A stretch of DNA of 10,982 nucleotides. Source: an uncultured Eubacteriales bacterium (GTDB lineage: Bacteria; Bacillota; Clostridia; Lachnospirales; Lachnospiraceae). The notes beneath the pieces are model-generated. The model made no database searches. It worked only from the letters and a program-made list of their open reading frames with translations, and had not been told where the DNA came from. A program made the translations under genes and the position numbers. Below are positions 1 to 8,300 of this stretch, in pieces; position 1 is the first letter of the stretch; each line of letters starts with the position of its first letter. The stretch is from positions 1-10,982 of the forward strand of contig ONXW01000147.1 in the NCBI GenBank assembly GCA_900321915.1, in the 5' to 3' direction.

Positions 1-4
1 AGAA

Positions 5-508
5 TCACGACATTTCCTCCCTCGGGCGGTACCCTTTCCCGGGCGGGAGGTTCTCCGCCGGATTGCCGCGGTAGACGGAATTCCTGTCAAATGCGAGCCA
101 CATCAGGAAAAACTGGGTGAATACAACTATTCCCGTCATGAAAATGGTGCCCCTGCCGAATTTCTCCGCCAGGAATGTGAGCGCAGCTATCCTGAGCCCC
201 ACGGCCGTGAAATCGATAATAACGCTGCAGAGCTCCAGCATCCCCGTTTTCCTTCCGGGAACCGCCATCAGGGCCATCGCCGCGCAGGTGGCTATGACAC
301 AGATGGGATACATCCAGCCGCGCAGCGCGATGCGGAAGGTCAGGTACCCTTCATAGAAGGGCACGAGGGACTTCCACCCCGGAAATCCTGCCTTCACAAA
401 GATGCGCCATTTCGCTACCCGGAGCAGCAGAAAAGACGCCGTAAGCCCTGGGATCATGGCGTAAAGCATGTCCGCGGAAACCCCCGGGCCGAGAAACAAA
501 CCATTCAT
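5..508 (-). CDS. DUF5684-like integral membrane protein
   Basis: The 167-residue product is a small polytopic membrane protein of unknown function. Four hydrophobic segments are visible at about residues 14-31, 67-83, 92-113 and 121-140. Between the first two lies a conserved-looking block, KAGFPGWKSLVPFYE (39-53), which matches the W-x-I-F-x-KAG-x-x-GW-x-x-x-x-P-x-Y signature I associate with DUF5684 proteins, some of which are mislabelled as signal peptidases. The FGRG element at 117-120 before the last helix also fits. No catalytic residues of a peptidase are seen. The C-terminal 25 residues are polar. The start at 508 is preceded by GGATGGAG about 10 nt upstream. It lies 25 nt downstream of the sce7726-like gene, so it is probably cotranscribed with it. 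The stop codon sits at positions 5-7, so the gene is complete. Confidence 0.72.
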   Translation of the reverse strand: MNGLFLGPGVSADMLYAMIPGLTASFLLLRVAKWRIFVKAGFPGWKSLVPFYEGYLTFRIALRGWMYPICVIATCAAMALMAVPGRKTGMLELCSVIIDFTAVGLRIAALTFLAEKFGRGTIFMTGIVVFTQFFLMWLAFDRNSVYRGNPAENLPPGKGYRPREEMS

Positions 509-533
509 TTTATCCAGTCTCCATCCTGCCGCC

Positions 534-1202
534 TTACCTGAAAAGCTTCCTCCGGCGGCGGCCGCCTGCCGTACTTCCTGCCCGTTCCGTCACTTTCCGG
601 GCTACGGCTTCCCGGACTTTTTTATTCCGGTACTCATCAATTTCCTGTGCGATGGTAGTATAATCCCTCTGGCGCAGCTCTTCCCTGATCTGTTCCCGGA
701 GGGTATCCTCGGGCACCGCCGCACATATCTTTCCGGCCACGAATTTCTTCGATTTTTCCCGGTATGCCGGCATGCCGTTCAGCTCCAGGATATGGTTCAG
801 CTCCCGGCGCCAGAGCATGCTGATCTGCCTTCTGTACAGGCCGTCCGCGGGATTCGGACGGGGGCGCCGGAGAAAATAGAAATCCGTCCCCTGCTCATCC
901 TCCTCTACGGTGATAATGCCCCACCAGTCCGGGATATGCTCTTCTATATGCATGGCGTGGGAGGATCCGACAGCCGCGATGTTATAATCATAATACCGGT
1001 TATAATCCTCCGCCTGGCTGCCAAGCCTGGCGTAGGTATCCGCGTCGCTCTTAATCTCAATCCCGCAGATGCCGTCATCCGTTATCATGACGACGTCCGC
1101 CCGGGATTTTCCCGTCTGTTTTTCTTCCAGGATCCGTATCCTTCCGAATTCCTGCTCCAGGTATTCAAACAGCGGTTCCCGGATATCTTTATCGTGAAGC
1201 AT
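534..1202 (-). CDS. sce7726-like protein with a PD-(D/E)XK nuclease-type core
   Basis: The 222-residue soluble protein starts with a D-K-x-I-R-E helix (4-9), followed by a strand-turn-strand with D36 (RADVVMI) and the E49-I50-K51 triad (GIEIKSD). This D...ExK layout is typical of PD-(D/E)XK nuclease-fold proteins. The following segment has Q63 and a YNRYYDY helix (67-73), then a DWWGIITVE strand (92-100). Together these resemble the family I recall as sce7726, which is probably DNA-binding or nucleolytic but has no firmly known role. The C-terminus (195-222) is basic and ends in a run of arginines, which could contact nucleic acid. AAGGG lies 8 nt before the ATG. The gap to the upstream peptidase gene is 72 nt, so it may be a separate transcription unit or an operon tail. 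The fold is moderately sure and the function unknown. Confidence 0.68.
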   Translation of the reverse strand: MLHDKDIREPLFEYLEQEFGRIRILEEKQTGKSRADVVMITDDGICGIEIKSDADTYARLGSQAEDYNRYYDYNIAAVGSSHAMHIEEHIPDWWGIITVEEDEQGTDFYFLRRPRPNPADGLYRRQISMLWRRELNHILELNGMPAYREKSKKFVAGKICAAVPEDTLREQIREELRQRDYTTIAQEIDEYRNKKVREAVARKVTERAGSTAGGRRRRKLFR

Positions 1203-1274
1203 ATGAACTACCCTTTAAATACGCAGAACTGCTGCCCCGTGCATCGCAGTAAATAAGGCAGCAGCTCCCTTTCG
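1203..1274 (-). other. Intergenic stem-loop candidate downstream of the M24 peptidase gene
   Basis: The 72-nt gap holds an 8-bp inverted repeat, CTGCTGCC at 1229-1236 and GGCAGCAG at 1257-1264, separated by 20 nt. Neither strand has a T-run after the stem, so it is not a standard intrinsic terminator. It could be a processing or mRNA-stabilising hairpin, or chance. No convincing promoter for the downstream sce7726-like gene is visible here. Confidence 0.3.
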
Positions 1275-2366
1275 TCAGATAATCATCAGATCCTTGGGCG
1301 TTTTGTTGAGGATTTCCCTCTCCCCGTCTTCGTTGATAATCACAATATCTTCAATACGCACGCCGAAATCCCCGGCCAGGTAAATGCCGGGCTCAATAGA
1401 GAATGCGTTGCCTTTTACAAGCCGTCCCGGGTTGGACTGCTTGATCTCAGGCTGTTCGTGGATCATATAGCCGATACCGTGGCCGACCCTGTTGATAAGG
1501 GTCTTCGCGTATCCCTTCTCATCCAGGATATCCCTGGCCTTTTTGTCAATATCCGGAATCCAGGCATCCAGGCAGACCATGTCCTCCGCCGCTTCATTGG
1601 CGCGTTTTACAAGGTCATAGACTTCCCTCTGGTGTTCCGTCGGTTCTCCCACAAAAACGGTCCTCGTGGTATCGGAATACAGGCCCTTAAAGACGCATCC
1701 GAAGTCCATCAGCACGATATCCCGTTCCTGCACCACGCCGTCGGTCCCGGCATAGTGGGGATAGCTGGAATTCTCGCCCGCGCCCACGATAACCCAGGTA
1801 TCATATCCTCCCCTGGCTTTCATGCGGCTGCACATAAAGTCGCCGATCTCTTTTTCCGTCATTCCCGGCCTGATGAACTTCACGGTCTCATAGAACACTT
1901 CATCCGCGATGGCTGCGGATTCCCGCAGGGCCTGCAGCTCTTCCGCGTTTTTGACGGCGCGGATATTTTCCAGAAGCGGTTTCCCGTTTTTAAACGTCAC
2001 GTCAACCTTGTCCATGATCTCCAGGAGATTGAATCCCTGCGCCGTGGAATTGACGCCGATGGTGCCGCCGAGAAGCCCCTGCTCCCGGAGCACGTCCCGG
2101 ACAACGTCGGTCATGACCTCCCCGTCAAACCACGGATATACGGCGATCTCAGCGGGCAGGAGCTTGCGGAACTCCCCCGCGTAAAGGAGATTGCAGATAT
2201 AGAACATGCCCCCGTCCTTCCGGACAAAGAGCCCCTGGAATCTCTCACAGAATGTCGGGGCAAAATCCAGAAGGAAATTCAGCTCTTCCCCCGGGGAAAT
2301 AAGCATGGCATCAAAGCCGTACTCCCCGATACCTTTCACAAGCCTGTCCATGTAGTAAGTATTCAT
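1275..2366 (-). CDS. M24 family metallopeptidase (Xaa-Pro aminopeptidase/dipeptidase type)
   Basis: The 363-residue cytosolic peptidase likely removes N-terminal residues preceding proline or splits Xaa-Pro dipeptides, using two divalent metal ions. The N-terminal creatinase-like domain covers about 1-135 and the pita-bread catalytic domain about 140-363. All five metal ligands of the family are present: D221 (MDFG), D232 (SDTTRT), H296 (GHGIG), E325 (SIEPGIY) and E339 (RIEDI). H204 in the SYPHY segment corresponds to the usual substrate-side histidine. The length is normal for short bacterial PepP/PepQ-like proteins. The start at 2366 has GGGAGG 8 nt upstream, and the gene begins 17 nt after the coiled-coil protein's stop, so it belongs to the same gene train. 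Sequence alone cannot distinguish aminopeptidase P from prolidase, so no symbol is given. Confidence 0.95.
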   Translation of the reverse strand: MNTYYMDRLVKGIGEYGFDAMLISPGEELNFLLDFAPTFCERFQGLFVRKDGGMFYICNLLYAGEFRKLLPAEIAVYPWFDGEVMTDVVRDVLREQGLLGGTIGVNSTAQGFNLLEIMDKVDVTFKNGKPLLENIRAVKNAEELQALRESAAIADEVFYETVKFIRPGMTEKEIGDFMCSRMKARGGYDTWVIVGAGENSSYPHYAGTDGVVQERDIVLMDFGCVFKGLYSDTTRTVFVGEPTEHQREVYDLVKRANEAAEDMVCLDAWIPDIDKKARDILDEKGYAKTLINRVGHGIGYMIHEQPEIKQSNPGRLVKGNAFSIEPGIYLAGDFGVRIEDIVIINEDGEREILNKTPKDLMII

Positions 2367-2383
2367 TTCCGTGCCTCCCGTGC

Positions 2384-2809
2384 CTAATCCCTGCTGCCGA
2401 AGGGCAGCGCCCGCATCATCTCCGCCAGCGGCGTGACAGTATCATTCAGATTTTTGATGGCCGCGTTCAGCGTCACATAATCCACCTTGCTGATCTGCTC
2501 CAGCGAATTTTTCACCGCGTCCGTATTTTCCACAACCATCTTGTCAACATTGCCCACCATCACATCAATACCGTCCAGGGAATCCTGGGCTTCTTTCGCC
2601 AGGGTATTGACCTCCTTGACCGTCCGGTCAACCTCGCGGAGGGTAATGACAGCCTTCGGCACAAGTACCATGAACACCAGGAGCATCACGATAAACATCC
2701 CTATGGCTGCTATGGCAGAGATATGTTCCAGAAATGTATCCCGCCTCTGCATGCGGGTCAGTTCAATCAGGAGTTCCCTGTTGTCCATCTGTTCCAGACC
2801 TTTTCTCAT
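2384..2809 (-). CDS. Single-pass membrane protein with coiled-coil tail (DUF948-like)
   Basis: The 141-residue protein has a short polar N-terminus, one strong hydrophobic segment at about 29-51 and a long heptad-like region at about 55-125 (VDRTVKEVNTLAKEAQ and onward) predicted to be coiled coil. This architecture resembles DUF948 proteins and the stalk regions of chemoreceptor-like proteins, but no signalling hairpin motif is seen. By charge, R21-R23 lie before the membrane helix and the remainder is acidic, so the coiled coil could be outside the cytoplasm; topology is not certain. The start at 2809 is supported by AGGG 8 nt upstream; M8 is a weaker alternative. It sits 21 nt after the zinc-ribbon gene and 17 nt before the peptidase gene. 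A structural or scaffold role is inference from shape only. Confidence 0.7.
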   Translation of the reverse strand: MRKGLEQMDNRELLIELTRMQRRDTFLEHISAIAAIGMFIVMLLVFMVLVPKAVITLREVDRTVKEVNTLAKEAQDSLDGIDVMVGNVDKMVVENTDAVKNSLEQISKVDYVTLNAAIKNLNDTVTPLAEMMRALPFGSRD

Positions 2810-2830
2810 CTCTTTTACCCTCTCCCGCTT

Positions 2831-3286
2831 TTATTCGGTTTCCGCCTCAGCCTCTTCTTCCGCGTCATCCTCGGCGCCGTCGGTCTCATAGATGATATGT
2901 GCAGTTTCTTCCTCCCCGTCCTCATCGTCGCCGGCTGTATCCTCCCGGGCCGCGGTAGTTTCAATCTCAATGCCCAGGGATTCCGCGATATCCTCCATAC
3001 CCAGCTTGCTGAGATACTTCCCGACGTCATAGCGGCTTACCACTTCCTGGATAATATAGCTTCCCCCGCCGAAAAACAGCACGAAGGCCAGCATAATGCC
3101 CACCAGCTTGGCAACGCGCCGCACACGCCTGCGCAGCCTCCTGTAGGACACCTGTTCTTCCAGCTCCCGGCGCGACATGCGCATCGCCAGTGTATCCCCC
3201 GCTGCCCTGGTTTCCATCTTTGCCCCGCACTCCGGGCAGAACACCTCGCGGTCATCAACATCCGCGCCACAGTTCCTGCAATACAT
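2831..3286 (-). CDS. Zinc-ribbon single-pass membrane protein with acidic tail
   Basis: The 151-residue protein opens with a zinc-ribbon: C3-x-x-C6 and C17-x-x-C20 in MYCRNCGADV and VFCPECGAK, as in the short ribbons found at the start of many Bacillota membrane proteins. A basic stretch (R39-K60, rich in RRLRRRVRRV) precedes one transmembrane helix at about 61-79. By the positive-inside rule the ribbon is cytoplasmic. The segment after the helix contains a short amphipathic part (80-105) and a strongly acidic, low-complexity tail (116-151, mostly D and E). GGGGGAG lies 6 nt before the ATG at 3286. It follows the TPR gene by 32 nt and precedes the coiled-coil gene by 21 nt. A role as a membrane anchor or adaptor for the cytosolic proteins upstream is inferred from operon position; no specific family was recognised. 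Confidence 0.8.
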   Translation of the reverse strand: MYCRNCGADVDDREVFCPECGAKMETRAAGDTLAMRMSRRELEEQVSYRRLRRRVRRVAKLVGIMLAFVLFFGGGSYIIQEVVSRYDVGKYLSKLGMEDIAESLGIEIETTAAREDTAGDDEDGEEETAHIIYETDGAEDDAEEEAEAETE

Positions 3287-3318
3287 TTGTTACTCCCCCG
3301 TTCCCCGCTGCGACAGCG

Positions 3319-4131
3319 TCACAGCATTTTTCGGTATTCTTTCTTCCACTCCGACACCAGTTCCTGGGCGCCCTCCTGCCGGCGGATCGGATCCAGGTTG
3401 AAGAGCGCTTCTATCTCTTCTACCTTCTTTTTCGCCGCCTCGCTCTCCCGGGCGTCGTACAGTTCCTTTTTCCACTCCGCCATCCGCTCCTCGCTGATGA
3501 GGGCGCGGTAGCGTTCCTTCAGCGTCAGCTCCGGATTGAGCAGCGTCAGCTGGTAAATCTTCCGGATGGTATCCATATCCTTGCGGAAATTGTAGGACAT
3601 CTCGTAGGCGGAAAGCGCCTTCTCAAACCAGAAGATACCCGCGTAGGACGCGCCGATATTATTCCACACATTTGCGGTGAAATCATCCGTCAGGCTTTTG
3701 ACGCGCCAGTCCTCAAGAATCTTCTCGTAATAATGGACGGCAGTCCCGTACTGGCGCAGGCTGAAATAATAGTCCGCCGTCTCTTTCATGAACTCCGTCC
3801 CGCTCATTTTGCGGAAGGAAGCCAGCCTCTGTTCGTAACGGCTGATCTCCCGGTCTGTATAGTAATAGCACTCCTCCAGGATAATCACCAGCATCTCATC
3901 CGGGTTCTCCCGGCTTCTCTTCCACTGGGCGAGCTTCTCGGCCAGGAATCCCAGTCCGAGCTCATTCCTGATAAATGCGATCAGATGGTCATTCACAAAG
4001 CCATCCAGGGCCAGGAGCGGATTGTTGTATATCACATAGCAGAGTTCCTTGGAGGAAGAAATATGCACCCCCAGCGCATCCACATAATACGGGTGCTTCA
4101 CGGGTTCCGGTCTCACCAGGATCAGGCTCAT
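3319..4131 (-). CDS. TPR-containing cytosolic protein in the DUF5716/DUF5717 cluster
   Basis: The 270-residue protein has no signal peptide or membrane helix. Two tetratricopeptide-like units are visible: residues about 115-148 (YYFSLRQYGTAVHYYEKIL) and 151-184 (NVWNNIGASYAGIFWFEKAL), each with the usual A/G and aromatic spacing. The N-terminal third (1-110) is not a TPR and includes an acidic, aromatic helix around 78-95. The C-terminal part (205-270) is helical and charged. The start codon overlaps the stop of the DUF5716-type gene (ATGA, 4128-4131), which implies translational coupling and near-equal production. TPRs generally bind partner proteins, and several are known Hsp70 co-factors, so a co-chaperone-like role with the upstream Hsp70-like protein is a reasonable inference. 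I do not recognise a named family. Confidence 0.85.
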   Translation of the reverse strand: MSLILVRPEPVKHPYYVDALGVHISSSKELCYVIYNNPLLALDGFVNDHLIAFIRNELGLGFLAEKLAQWKRSRENPDEMLVIILEECYYYTDREISRYEQRLASFRKMSGTEFMKETADYYFSLRQYGTAVHYYEKILEDWRVKSLTDDFTANVWNNIGASYAGIFWFEKALSAYEMSYNFRKDMDTIRKIYQLTLLNPELTLKERYRALISEERMAEWKKELYDARESEAAKKKVEEIEALFNLDPIRRQEGAQELVSEWKKEYRKML

Positions 4132-5351
4132 AATTCCACCTCCCGCTTAATCACAGCGCCGGAAGCCGGGAAAAACTCCCCGAACCCCATGTCGCGGATC
4201 ACCGCCACCATGGTCTTCTCATCGGAAAACCCGAGAGACAGGCGAATCTTTGTCGTCCGGTCCGGACGCTCGGGGAATCCGTCCAGCGGGATTGTGACCA
4301 CTTTTTTCTTCCTCTGGTCCAGCGGCGTCACCGTGAATTCAATCTCGGGCTCTCCCGCGACGATGAACTCCGAAGTGCTTTTCGCCTCATACCAGCTCTC
4401 CCCGGCGGCCGCCATCACCAGCTGCCCCTCCCGGTCCCGGTCAATCACCCGGACGGAAACGGCGCTCTTCAGATGGCCGTCGCAGATACAGGAGAACGGG
4501 AATTCCGTCGTGCTCCTGAGGTAATCCTTTGCCCTCAGGCAGGCGCCCTTGGAGAACAGGGATGTTTCCGTGAATACCCTGCGGCGGGCGCAGATCTTTT
4601 TCATGAACTCCGGCGCCCACTCCGTATCCTCAAAACCCTGCCCCGTCAGGATAACGCCGGAAAAGAGGCGCCTTCCCAGGTTCCTCTCGGCGCAGGTCGA
4701 CAGGATCCTGTCCGCCACCTTCTTCCCCGCGGGAGTCTCCAGCACGTCCAGGCGGAAGCTCTCTTCCTGTTTTTCACTGTCCGCCAGCACCATCATCTTC
4801 CGGAGCCCTCTCTGTACCCGGAGCTCATAATACCGGAGGTTCTCATCCTCCAGGCTGTACATTCCCACCTGGTTGCTCCAGACCTCGCGCTTCTGGGACA
4901 TTACATAGTAAATAAAGCTGTCGGTATGGCTGATAATATGGACTCTTCTCCGGTCGATCCCCAGGTCGTCCGCGCAGTACATCAGGCTGTCCATAACCCT
5001 GACATCCAGGTCCTCCAGGGAGATAACCAGGCTGTCAATCTCCGCCCTGCCCGATTCCTTCCGGGGATACTCCAGGCATTTCGCGAGAAACATCCGCAGA
5101 AGGGTCTGTGCGTCGTAGCGGATCCCGTTTATGGTCGCCGTGCCCTCTTTTTTAATCTGCAGGAGGAGCTTGTCCTCCAGTACCCCGTCACCGACCAGCG
5201 CATGGGCGTACGCTTCCTCGTCCGCATACCACTCGTCGTTATTCCGGTTTTTGCAGATCACTGTGGGTATGACCCAGGTCTTTTCCGGATCCGCGCAGCT
5301 TATGTGCGTCCGGTTGTCACACAGATCAATCCCGATTACCAAACCATCCAT
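4128..5351 (-). CDS. Hsp70-like protein, DUF5716 type, with degenerate ATPase loop
   Basis: The 407-residue cytosolic protein has an actin/Hsp70-like layout. GIDLCDNRTHIS (7-18) matches the phosphate-1 strand. SLVISLEDLD through SHTDSFIYYV (107-150) parallels the Hsp70 stretch leading to the connecting helix. Residues 162-177 align with the phosphate-2 strand, but the DLGGGTFD motif reads SLEDENLR. GVILTGQGFED (232-242) matches the adenosine loop. Residues 355-392 (DGFPERPDR, then FSDEKTMVAVIRDMGFGE) align well with the Hsp70 substrate-binding beta domain (GIPPAPRG, then FDIDANGILNVSA). There is no helical lid, and the region between phosphate-2 and the adenosine loop is about 55 residues, far shorter than in DnaK (about 610 residues in all). 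ATP hydrolysis is therefore doubtful. I recall this family as DUF5716. The ATG at 5351 has GAGAGG about 12 nt upstream. It starts 17 nt after the DUF5717-type gene. Confidence 0.85.
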   Translation of the reverse strand: MDGLVIGIDLCDNRTHISCADPEKTWVIPTVICKNRNNDEWYADEEAYAHALVGDGVLEDKLLLQIKKEGTATINGIRYDAQTLLRMFLAKCLEYPRKESGRAEIDSLVISLEDLDVRVMDSLMYCADDLGIDRRRVHIISHTDSFIYYVMSQKREVWSNQVGMYSLEDENLRYYELRVQRGLRKMMVLADSEKQEESFRLDVLETPAGKKVADRILSTCAERNLGRRLFSGVILTGQGFEDTEWAPEFMKKICARRRVFTETSLFSKGACLRAKDYLRSTTEFPFSCICDGHLKSAVSVRVIDRDREGQLVMAAAGESWYEAKSTSEFIVAGEPEIEFTVTPLDQRKKKVVTIPLDGFPERPDRTTKIRLSLGFSDEKTMVAVIRDMGFGEFFPASGAVIKREVEL

Positions 5352-5368
5352 AATGCAATAAAACCTCT

Positions 5369-8300
5369 CTACTGCAGCGTGAACAGCTGTCCTACCGCAG
5401 CATCCTTCTTCAGATACTCCGTCATCTTCTGCTGGAGATCTGTCTCATTTTTCATATCCAGCGCCAGGCTCATCTCGTTCAGGCTGGCAAACCGGTTGCC
5501 CGGGGCCCGGGTCCGCACCTCCCTGCAGGAAATGCTTCCCTCCGCGGCCACGCGGCGTCCCTCGTCATCCTCTTCCTCTATCTGGTACTCCAGGATCTCG
5601 CCCTCAAAGAGGACCTTCTCCCGGATATATACGCCCTGGTACACCTGGCGCATCTCCTCATAGTGGAAGGTCTCTTCCTCCGGCAGTATCCGCACGCGGA
5701 GGAACGGGAAATGATCCCGGCTTCCGTGGTATTCCACAATCTCCTTGTCAAGAATATCCCCGGGGATAATCACGAACCTCGCGAGGTCCTTGAAATAGGA
5801 AAATACCATGCCGGAATCGATCATGCTGTTCACCACGCTCTGGCAGACATCCCGCTGTTTCGGGGTGAGGTCCGACAGGGTGGAATAGTACTTCGTCAGG
5901 GCGATCAGGTAGATGTCCGGGACCTTGTCCTTCTCGGAGCTGGCGTCAACCATTCCTTCAAGATAGGCAAATACCCGGTCTCCCGCGGCCTTGTCCTGGA
6001 AGAAATACTCGGCGCTCCGCACCGTGAAGTAGGCCCGCACCACATTCTCGCTTGTCTTCATGCTGCCTGCGTACAGTTCAAACACGGCATCCAGCTTCTC
6101 CGTGTTCCCCGTAAACAGCATCTGGGCGACAATGCGCTCCTCCAGGTCGTAGGTTTCCACGTGCTCCCTGAGCCCGCGGAGAAGCACGCCGTACATCTGC
6201 TCCGTCGTGCCGTTGAAATGCTCGCAGAGATAATCCAGGAGGACCGTATCCGCCTTCCCCGCATTCAGGATCTGCATGGCAAAATGCAGAATCATGGGAT
6301 CCTCCGCAAACAGGCTGTCGAGAATCAGCCTGCCCACCAGGGCGGCCATCCTCCCCGCCGGGAGGTCAGTCAGGATAAATGTCCGGACCATGTCCCAGGC
6401 TTCAGTGAAGCGCTCATTGTCTATCAGGATGCCGCACACTTCCGTGCGCTGCTTCTGCGAAATCAGCCTCTTGTCCATCTGGAGCAGGTACCGGAGCCCT
6501 TCCTCCGGGATCTCAGTCTTTTCCTGCACCATCTGGTAATACCGCAGAACGGCGCTGAGCATCTTGTCCCGGAAAAGTGGATGGAGCTTCATGGTGCGGT
6601 CCGCCTTGATAAGGAGCTCCGCGTCACGCTCGTCCGGCATCTCCTTCGCGGCCGCGGCGTAGCAGGCGTTGGCCAGGAGAAGGGGCTGTTCCGGGTTCAC
6701 CTCGAAGCATCGCTCCACCAGCTCATCCACATCCCGCATGGCGGGCTCGGAATCATACCGCACGGAATGATACCGGTTCCCGTAGGAATCCTGCAGGAGG
6801 ATCACATCCCGGTCCGAAAATACCGGGACAAAGGCGTACCCGTTCTCCAGGGGATAGGCATCCTCCACCATCAGCTCCTCGTGGACTACCACGACGTAGC
6901 GCATCTCCTGGTCCCGGCACCGGATCCTCGTGGCGCGCAGGATGGGCGGCAGTACCCTGGCCAGCTTCCCGTCAATCAGCTCGCTGACGATCATTTTCCG
7001 GTAAATGGCAGCGAGGCGGTTGTCTATCTTTCCCTGGAACAGCTGCTCCAGCGCGAACCGCTCCATGGAAGGCGCAAAATCCCGGTAGGTCTGGGATGAT
7101 GTTTTCGAGTACGTGATAATATTCCAGTAGAGATTCTCGCGGCTCGTGACATCCATGTCCTGGGTGTAGGCAAAATAGATCAGGACCTTCTCAGGCAGCA
7201 GCCTGCCGTAATCCTGGGGAAGGGATGCCAGGTAATACTCGTAGAGCCTGGTCAGGCTGACATCCTTGTTAATGCCGCGCTCGTACCACTCAAACCAGCG
7301 GGGTCCCCGCTTGTCCTGGCGGATCATGGCCGCGCAGACAGAGGTGAGAATCTCCCTTTCCGGATAGATCCGGTAAAGCTCCATCAGGAGCCGCAGGGAA
7401 AGACTGTTCAGACGGCGCACGCTCCCCGCGCCGGCCGCGCACCGTACTGCAAGCTCATGCCCGATGTCCGCCTTGCGGACGGCGTAATACATGGTCTGGA
7501 TTTCGAAGCTCCCCGGGTTGTCAAGCCTGGAGGGATCTTTTTTCAGCAGGGCCAGGGCCATCTCATAGAGGAACGGGCTCCGGCATCCCCGCGAAAAGAT
7601 CTGTTCCAGGACAGCAAGTCCGGGTTCCGGGTCATCCTCCGGAAGCATATCCCTGGAAATCTCCAGCAGGTGGAGATAATAGCTTCCCGCATCCCCGGTA
7701 CGTCCCCCGGAGAATCCCGCGTGAAGCATGGCATCCACGAAATCCTGCAGCGGAAGGCTGCCGTCCAGAACGGCGATATCCTGCTGTATCATGGACGCCG
7801 GGAGTGCCGCTTCTTCCAGGTCCGCGCCGAGAACGGAAATCCGGTCCGCGATCCTGCGCAGCTCCCCCATCTCCTGTGTGAAATCGTCTTTCGGCACTAT
7901 TTTCCGGCGCAGGTCCAGGTAGCGCGCCAGCTCCCGCTGCCAGGCGATGGTCCTTTCCCCGCCGTCCCCGGTCATGGAAATGATCACCGGAACCGTCTCC
8001 CGCAGGTTCTTGGAACGGATGCGGATGCATCCGGTATTCCTGCCGGCATGCAGCCGTTCGGGCAGAATGACATAGGGGATTCTCAGGAGGCCTTCGGAAA
8101 AGTCCGCGTGGGTAAAGCTCTTCCTGGGCAGATAGATGAAATCGCCTTCATTTTCCAAATCTACACGGATATAGCCCCAGGAATCGCTGCGGATCACGAT
8201 CTCGTCCTGGATATGCTCCGTCAGGTTCTCATAGCGCACTTCCCTGCTGTCGGTCATCAGGCGGACAGGCCGCTTGACACCCAGGCTTATCAGGAACTCT

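Noticed and set aside
468..1256. A 262-codon open frame on the plus strand opposite the sce7726-like gene
   Set aside because: The minus-strand protein has a recognisable nuclease-type core and a ribosome binding site; the plus-strand translation has neither.
1229..1264. The 8-bp inverted repeat as an intrinsic terminator after the M24 peptidase gene
   Set aside because: The loop is 20 nt and no U-run follows on either strand, so it is kept only as a low-confidence stem-loop.
3306..3318. CGCTG-CGA-CAGCG hairpin between the TPR stop and the zinc-ribbon gene
   Set aside because: It has only 5 bp with a 3-nt loop and no U-run, and is too short to call a terminator or regulatory element.
3190..4524. 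A 444-codon open frame on the plus strand across three minus-strand genes
   Set aside because: It runs antisense through the zinc-ribbon, TPR and Hsp70-like genes, all of which have ribosome binding sites and recognisable domains. It looks like a GC-driven shadow.
5663..7099. A 478-codon open frame on the plus strand opposite the DUF5717-type gene
   Set aside because: It lies wholly antisense to a well-supported gene, its translation is rich in H, P, R and V as expected of a reverse-frame shadow, and no family was recognised.
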